Assembly (NCBI RefSeq): GCF_001956315.1
Contig: NZ_KV887143.1
Span: 1-46,312, forward strand
Reading direction: 5' to 3'
DNA: 46,312 nt
From: Sphingomonas montana
GTDB taxonomy: Bacteria; Pseudomonadota; Alphaproteobacteria; Sphingomonadales; Sphingomonadaceae
Shown here: positions 42,626 to 46,312 of the stretch, one piece after another
Layout of the letters: each line of letters starts with the position of its first letter
How positions within the stretch are numbered: the first letter of the stretch is position 1
Notes under the pieces: generated by a model
What the model was told of the DNA's origin: nothing
The model's database searches: none
The model's input: only the letters and a program-made list of their open reading frames with translations
Made by a program: the position numbers and the translations under genes

Positions 42626-43440
42626 GCCGCGGTCAACAACGCCCGCAATTCCGCGTCGCGGTCGCGCGGAGCATGCGCTTCGAAGAAGATCTCGAACGCC
42701 AGCGCCGCCTGCCCGATCAGCATCGTCAGCCCGTCGATCGTCGTAAGGCCACGCGCGCGCGCCGCCGCCAGCAGCGGCGTCTCGAGCGGCGCATAGACGA
42801 TGTCGTACACGATCGCGCCGGCGGGCAGGGGGGTCAGGTCCAGCGCGAGCGGCGGCTGCCCGACCATCCCCAGCGAACTGGCATTCACCAGCAGGTCGAC
42901 CGGCGGCAACGCGGTATCGAGCGGCACCGCGTCGCCCTGCAACCCGAACTGGTTCAGCAGCGCGCGGCCCTTGTCCGGCGTGCGGTTCAGCAGCGTAACC
43001 GATCCCACGTCGCGGCTCGCCAGCGCCAGCAGCACCGCGCGCGCCGCACCGCCCGCACCCACGACGGCCACCGCCTTGCCCTCCAGCGGCACGTCGTCCA
43101 GCGGTTCCAGGAACCCGCCCGCATCGGTGTTGGTGCCGACCAGCCCGCCATCGGCATCCCCGAACACGCAGTTCAGCGCACCCAGCGTCGTCTTCAGACC
43201 CGCCCGGTCGTCGACCACGTCGAACACCGCCTGCTTGTGCGGCAGCGTCACATTGCTCCCGCGCCAGTCGGGATCGTCCCGCCGCAACCGGAAATGCGCC
43301 GCCAGACCGTCCGCCGTCACCCGCGTCGCGACATAGTCCGCCTCGATCCCCAGCGCCTGCAACCAGAAACGGTGAATGATCGGCGACTTGCTGTGCGCGA
43401 TCGGGTCGCCGATCACTTCGGCAAAAGGCGTTCCGGGCAT
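42622..43440 (-). CDS. aroE: Shikimate dehydrogenase
   Basis: 272 aa NADP-dependent enzyme reducing dehydroshikimate in aromatic amino acid synthesis. [20 protein letters not shown] is the substrate-binding start; the catalytic Lys lies in [24 protein letters not shown] has the Asp; NADP motif [15 protein letters not shown] then [10 protein letters not shown]. Start at 43440; the frame stays open upstream through a repeat, which is non-coding. A repeat-bearing gap of 144 nt separates it from maf. Confidence 0.96.
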   Translation of the reverse strand: MPGTPFAEVIGDPIAHSKSPIIHRFWLQALGIEADYVATRVTADGLAAHFRLRRDDPDWRGSNVTLPHKQAVFDVVDDRAGLKTTLGALNCVFGDADGGLVGTNTDAGGFLEPLDDVPLEGKAVAVVGAGGAARAVLLALASRDVGSVTLLNRTPDKGRALLNQFGLQGDAVPLDTALPPVDLLVNASSLGMVGQPPLALDLTPLPAGAIVYDIVYAPLETPLLAAARARGLTTIDGLTMLIGQAALAFEIFFEAHAPRDRDAELRALLTAA

Positions 43441-43470
43441 GATCGAACTCGCAATATCGGGATGACACAT

Positions 43471-43555
43471 ATCCCCGCGGATGCGGGGATCCAGCCAGGA
43501 CCCATAGGAAAAGCTAGCCCGCATGTCCAAGCTGGACCCCCGCATCCGCGGGGAA
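43471..43555. repeat. Inverted repeat, family E (CCCCGCGGATGCGGGG type), inside the maf-aroE gap
   Basis: Arms 43471-43495 and 43531-43555 (25 nt) are reverse complements at 23 positions, each itself a hairpin (CCCCGC-GGAT-GCGGGG). They lie between maf and aroE on the same strand and would form a hairpin in any joint transcript. Confidence 0.78.
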
Positions 43556-43584
43556 CGCCGCAGTCTATTATGTCGTCCCTGCAA

Positions 43585-44187
43585 TCATTTCGTTATCAGC
43601 CCCAGCACCCGCAACTGATCCAGCAGCGCCAGCAACGGCAGACCCAGCACGGTGAAATGATCCCGGTCGACCCGGGAAAACAGCTGCACGCCCGGCCCCT
43701 CCAGCCGATAACATCCCACGCACCCCGCGATCGCCGGCCATTCCGCGTCGAGATAGGCCTCCAGAAACGCATCGGAGAAATCACGCATCGTCAGCGTCGC
43801 CACCCCGACATGCCGCCATGTCGGCACACCGCCCGTCGCCAGCACCGCCGCACTGGTCAGCCGATGCCGCCGCCCGCGCAGGCTCCGCAACTGTTCCGCC
43901 GCATCCGCCCGGTCGCGCGGCTGATCGAACAATATCCCGTCGTCGCGCGCCAGCGTCTGGTCGCACCCCAGTACCAGCGCATCCGGGTAGCGCCGCGAAA
44001 TCTTCACCGCCTTCAGCTCGGCCAGCGCATCGGCCAGCCGCCGTGCGTCCGCCCCTTCGCCCACCAGTGCCGCCTTCGCCGCATCCTCGTCGATGCCGGC
44101 CGCGACCGCCTCGTGCGCGACGCCGGCCGCGGTCAGCATCGCGCGCCGCGCCGCGGACCGCGACGCCAGGATCAGGCTCGGCACCAC
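43585..44187 (-). CDS. maf: Maf-family nucleotide pyrophosphatase
   Basis: 200 aa. LILASRSAARRAMLTAAGV is the Maf N-terminus (ASxSxxR); the catalytic Asp and neighbours lie in ALVLGCDQTLARDDGILFDQ; the C-terminal part has CVGCYRLEGPGVQLFSRVDR then DHFTVLGLPLLALL. It removes pyrophosphate from non-canonical or modified nucleotides; the CDQTL variant is the YceF-like form. GTG at 44187 shares one base with the ppsR stop (TAGTG); the next codon is also GTG and could be used. Confidence 0.93.
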   Translation of the reverse strand: MVPSLILASRSAARRAMLTAAGVAHEAVAAGIDEDAAKAALVGEGADARRLADALAELKAVKISRRYPDALVLGCDQTLARDDGILFDQPRDRADAAEQLRSLRGRRHRLTSAAVLATGGVPTWRHVGVATLTMRDFSDAFLEAYLDAEWPAIAGCVGCYRLEGPGVQLFSRVDRDHFTVLGLPLLALLDQLRVLGLITK

Positions 44188-45011
44188 TACGCCAGCACGC
44201 TCGCGTCACCGCGCCGTTCGTTCACCAGGTTGATGATCGCCGCCGCTGTCTCCTCGATCGACCGGCGCGTCACGTCGATCACCGGCCAGCCATTGTCGGC
44301 GAAGATCCGCCGCGCGAACGCCAGTTCGGCCGCCACCGCTTCCTGATCGACATAGTCCGTCTCCGGCGCCTGGTTCAGCGACAGCAGCCGGTTCCGCCGG
44401 ATGGCGATCAGCCGGTCCGGACTGGTCGTCAGCCCCACGACCAGCGGATGTTCCAGCGTGTAGATGTTGGCGGGCGGTGGCGACACCGGCACCACCGGGA
44501 TGTTCGCGGTCTTGTACCCCCGATTGGCCAGGTAGATCGACGTCGGCGTCTTCGACGTGCGCGACACGCCGGCCAGCAGGATATCGGCCTCCTCCCAGTT
44601 TTCCGACGCGATGCCGTCGTCATGCGCGATCGTCCACTGGATCGCATCGACCCGCGCGAAATAGGCCGCGTCCAGATTATGCTGCCGCCCCGGCCGGGCA
44701 CTCGCGATCTGCCCCAGCAGCCGCGACAGCGCGTCCGTCACCGGATCGAGCGCCGCCACCGCCGGGATTCCCGCCGCCCGGCACCGCGCCTCCAGCTTTC
44801 GCCGCACCTCCGAATTGGCGAGCGTGAAGATGATGAGTCCGGGATGCTTGCCGATCTCCACCATCACCCGGTCGAGATGCCCTTCGGACCGCACCATCGG
44901 CCAGAAATGCTTGATCGCCTCCACCCCGTCGAACTGGGCCAGCCCCGCCTTGGCGACGTTTTCCAGCGTCTCGCCCGTGGAATCGGACAGCAGATGGACG
45001 TGCAGGCGCAT
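44187..45011 (-). CDS. ppsR: Pyruvate,phosphate dikinase / PEP synthase regulatory protein (DUF299)
   Basis: 274 aa bifunctional serine/threonine kinase and pyrophosphorylase that switches PPDK or PEP synthase off and on. MRLHVHLLSDSTGETLENVA is diagnostic; the P-loop-like GVSRTSKTPTSIYLANRGY follows near 148, then NIPVVP and LVVGLTTSPDRLIAIRRNRL. The homologue (first named RP001) borders the origin of replication in Caulobacter, and here too it is the last gene before the putative oriC. Its 5' end faces hemE across the 291-nt non-coding stretch. Confidence 0.95.
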   Translation of the reverse strand: MRLHVHLLSDSTGETLENVAKAGLAQFDGVEAIKHFWPMVRSEGHLDRVMVEIGKHPGLIIFTLANSEVRRKLEARCRAAGIPAVAALDPVTDALSRLLGQIASARPGRQHNLDAAYFARVDAIQWTIAHDDGIASENWEEADILLAGVSRTSKTPTSIYLANRGYKTANIPVVPVSPPPANIYTLEHPLVVGLTTSPDRLIAIRRNRLLSLNQAPETDYVDQEAVAAELAFARRIFADNGWPVIDVTRRSIEETAAAIINLVNERRGDASVLA

Positions 45012-45025
45012 GATGGGGGGGATCC

Positions 45026-45034
45026 TGTGGAAAA
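45026..45034 (-). promoter_or_regulatory. DnaA box (TTTTCCACA on minus strand)
   Basis: The plus strand reads TGTGGAAAA, the complement of TTTTCCACA, matching the TTWTNCACA consensus. It lies 15 nt upstream of ppsR and 83 nt from the paired perfect boxes. Confidence 0.65.
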
Positions 45035-45116
45035 CCGTGGGGGTTGCGGTAGGCCAGGGTCGGGGATGCTTTCAAGGTCCGCGTTCATCCCCGCTGGCCC
45101 GGCGCGTTCTCCACGC

Positions 45117-45125
45117 TTATCCACA
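45117..45125 (+). promoter_or_regulatory. DnaA box (perfect TTATCCACA)
   Basis: Exact match to the high-affinity DnaA box. With the three following bases it forms TTATCCACAGGC, whose exact inverse lies at 45147-45158, giving a 12-bp inverted repeat with 18 nt between. Confidence 0.85.
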
Positions 45126-45140
45126 GGCGCTCCACCGGAT

Positions 45141-45322
45141 GACTCGGCCTGTGGATAACGGGGGCCGAGTCATCGACTCGCCGACGACTCGCGAGTCGCT
45201 TGCCGCACGGCTGTTGGCAATCCGGGGCGGGGCGAATAAACCCCGATTCAAGCAGGGCCTACTACCCCTCCAGACTCTCTTAAGACTCTTAAAGGATATT
45301 AGATGGACCTCGCTTTTGAGTC
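45141..45322. other. Cluster of nine GANTC (CcrM methylation) sites
   Basis: GANTC starts at 45141, 45167, 45175, 45186, 45193, 45245, 45273, 45284 and 45318 (last one inside hemE). The group 45166-45198 includes CGAGTC-ATC-GACTCG and the perfect 14-bp palindrome CGACTCGCGAGTCG. CcrM methylates GANTC in alphaproteobacteria, and such sites mark origin and cell-cycle promoters (established for Caulobacter). Confidence 0.85.
45150..45158 (-). promoter_or_regulatory. DnaA box (perfect, reverse orientation)
   Basis: TGTGGATAA is the reverse complement of TTATCCACA and pairs with the box at 45117-45125 in head-to-head orientation. Confidence 0.85.
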
Positions 45323-46312
45323 CGATCCGACCGGCGATCGTCCGCTTCTGGCTGTGTTGCAGGGCCGCCGGCAACCGATCCCGCCCGTCTGGCTGATGCG
45401 TCAGGCCGGGCGCTATCTCCCCGAATATCGCGCGCTCCGGGCCGATCGCGGCGGATTCCTCGAACTGGTCCACGACAGCGCCGCGGCGGCCGACGTCACG
45501 CTGCAACCGATCCGGCGGTTCGGATTCGACGGCGCGATCCTGTTTTCCGACATCCTCGTCATCCCCCACGCGCTCGGCCAGGATCTGCGGTTCGAGGTGG
45601 GCGAGGGTCCCAGACTCTCGCCCCCGCTCGCCGACCATGCGCTGGAGGCGCTGGCACGCGTGCCGGAGCGGCTCGACGCGGTCTATCGCACCGTGTCCCT
45701 CGTCGCGGCCGCCCTGCCGCCCCAGACCACCTTCCTGGGCTTCGCCGGCAGTCCCTGGACCGTCGCGACCTACATGGTGGCGGGGCAGGGGTCGAAGGAC
45801 CAGGCACCCGCCCGTCGCATGGCCTACGGCGACCCGCAGGCATTCGGCGCGATCATCGATGCCATCGTCACCGCCACGATCGACTATCTGATCGGCCAGA
45901 TCGACGCCGGCGTCCACGCGGTGCAGCTGTTCGACAGCTGGGCCGGCAGTCTGTCGCCCGCGCAGTTCGAACGCTGGGTCATCGCGCCTACCGTCCGGAT
46001 CGTCGATGCCGTCCGGGCCGCGCGGCCGGGCGTGCCGATCATCGGCTTTCCGAAGGGGGCGGGGGGGAAGCTGCCGGCCTATGCGCGTGAAACGCGGGTC
46101 GACGCGCTGGGGCTGGACGAGACGGTCGATCCGCTCTGGGCCGACCGCGAACTGCCCGCCGGCCTGCCGGTGCAGGGCAATCTCGACCCGCTGGCGCTCA
46201 TCGCGGGCGGCGAACCGCTTGAAACCGCGACCCGCCATATCCTATCTGCGTTCCCGGAACGGCCGCATATCTTCAACCTGGGACATGGTATCCTGCCCGA
46301 CACGCCGATCGC
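45303..46312 (+). CDS. hemE: Uroporphyrinogen decarboxylase (partial, C-terminal end off window)
   Basis: Decarboxylates the four acetate side chains of uroporphyrinogen III in haem synthesis. 336 codons are present; the stop lies beyond the right edge, with few residues missing. The signature is PPVWLMRQAGRYLPEYRALR near residue 27, ILFSDILVIPHALGQDL next, GFAGSPWTVATYMVAG, QLFDSWAGSLSPAQF and, near the end, FNLGHGILPDTP. AAAGGA lies 9 nt before the ATG at 45303. It borders the putative origin as in Caulobacter, where the hemE promoters overlap Cori. Confidence 0.97.
   Translation, partial: MDLAFESDPTGDRPLLAVLQGRRQPIPPVWLMRQAGRYLPEYRALRADRGGFLELVHDSAAAADVTLQPIRRFGFDGAILFSDILVIPHALGQDLRFEVGEGPRLSPPLADHALEALARVPERLDAVYRTVSLVAAALPPQTTFLGFAGSPWTVATYMVAGQGSKDQAPARRMAYGDPQAFGAIIDAIVTATIDYLIGQIDAGVHAVQLFDSWAGSLSPAQFERWVIAPTVRIVDAVRAARPGVPIIGFPKGAGGKLPAYARETRVDALGLDETVDPLWADRELPAGLPVQGNLDPLALIAGGEPLETATRHILSAFPERPHIFNLGHGILPDTPI

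Larger units (their letters stand above)
45012..45302. other. Putative chromosomal origin of replication (oriC) between ppsR and hemE
   Basis: This 291-nt gene-free stretch lies between divergent ppsR and hemE, exactly the location of Cori in Caulobacter. It holds three DnaA-box matches (45026-45034, 45117-45125, 45150-45158), eight GANTC sites plus one just inside hemE, palindromes centred on those sites (45166-45180, 45185-45198) and an AT-richer end (about 45233-45302) with TTAA repeats that could be the unwinding element. No protein gene is supportable inside. The hemE promoter must also be here. Confidence 0.85.

Noticed and set aside
45280-45292. CtrA-binding site (TTAA pair) in the putative origin
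   Set aside because: The two TTAA are 5 nt apart; the CtrA consensus needs 7. It is kept only as a GANTC-centred dyad.
1-46312. CRISPR array, insertion sequence, prophage, tRNA or rRNA
   Set aside because: I saw no regularly spaced repeats, no transposase or integrase, no phage structural genes and no tRNA cloverleaf or rRNA segments by eye.

Overview
The window is high-GC chromosomal DNA of an alphaproteobacterium, almost certainly a sphingomonad (Sphingomonas or a close relative). The evidence is the carotenoid genes crtY-crtI-crtB, a SUF operon ordered sufR-sufB-sufC-sufD-sufS-sufT-sufA, a PhoP-like density of GTG starts and 1-4 nt stop/start overlaps, and the block hemE / ppsR-maf-aroE-coaE-dnaQ. 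I know that last block from Caulobacter as the surroundings of the chromosomal origin. No insertion sequence, prophage, CRISPR array, tRNA or rRNA was seen. The content is mostly core genome, broken up by several families of palindromic intergenic repeats.

Layout. 1-4.3 kb: xseA (cut by the left edge) and purD, whose start codons overlap head to head, then a small membrane/helix-hairpin-helix protein and a secreted protein of unknown function. 4.3-9.5 kb: CNNM/CBS membrane protein, OmpA-type lipoprotein, HNH nuclease, gluQ, a HIG1-type twin-TM protein, and a PduO-type cobalamin adenosyltransferase. 9.7-12.0 kb: ergothioneine pair egtB-egtD. 12.1-16.9 kb: a DUF3592-like protein, then (minus strand) crtY-crtI-LOG-crtB, which would take GGPP to beta-carotene. 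17.1-21.0 kb: TauE-type exporter, TIGR02186 protein, HerA-like ATPase, and convergent MmcB-type nuclease-fold protein. 21.3-27.5 kb: SUF iron-sulfur operon, with a low-GC small membrane ORF inserted between sufB and sufC. 27.8-30.1 kb: an S8 protease-like outer-membrane lipoprotein whose catalytic Asp position reads Gly. 30.3-31.8 kb: HAD phosphatase and dapD. 32.0-36.5 kb: sulfate activation (cysD, cysNC fusion, cysQ) and a DEDD exonuclease. 36.6-39.0 kb: dnaN, an outer-membrane beta-barrel protein, and an IalB-like secreted protein. 39.3-41.2 kb: DUF1491, thioesterase, ptsN and raiA/hpf. 41.3-45.0 kb: dnaQ, coaE, aroE, maf, ppsR. 45.3 kb to the end: hemE (cut by the right edge).

The strongest non-coding signal is the gene-free stretch 45012-45302 between ppsR and hemE. 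It holds three DnaA-box matches (two perfect ones forming a 12-bp inverted repeat), a dense cluster of GANTC (CcrM) sites, palindromes centred on those sites and an AT-richer end. With the gene order, this reads as the chromosomal replication origin. In agreement, a perfect 16-bp parS palindrome lies at 30242-30257 and a one-mismatch parS-like site at 17045-17060, so the whole window would be the origin-proximal ParB-loaded domain.

Other items worth a second look: a three-way-junction-like element at 21102-21187 upstream of the suf promoter, a possible SufR operator overlapping that promoter, a leaderless promoter for the HIG1 protein, a LOG-family gene inside the carotenoid operon, and long inverted-repeat pairs, one of them inside the cysD-cysNC operon.
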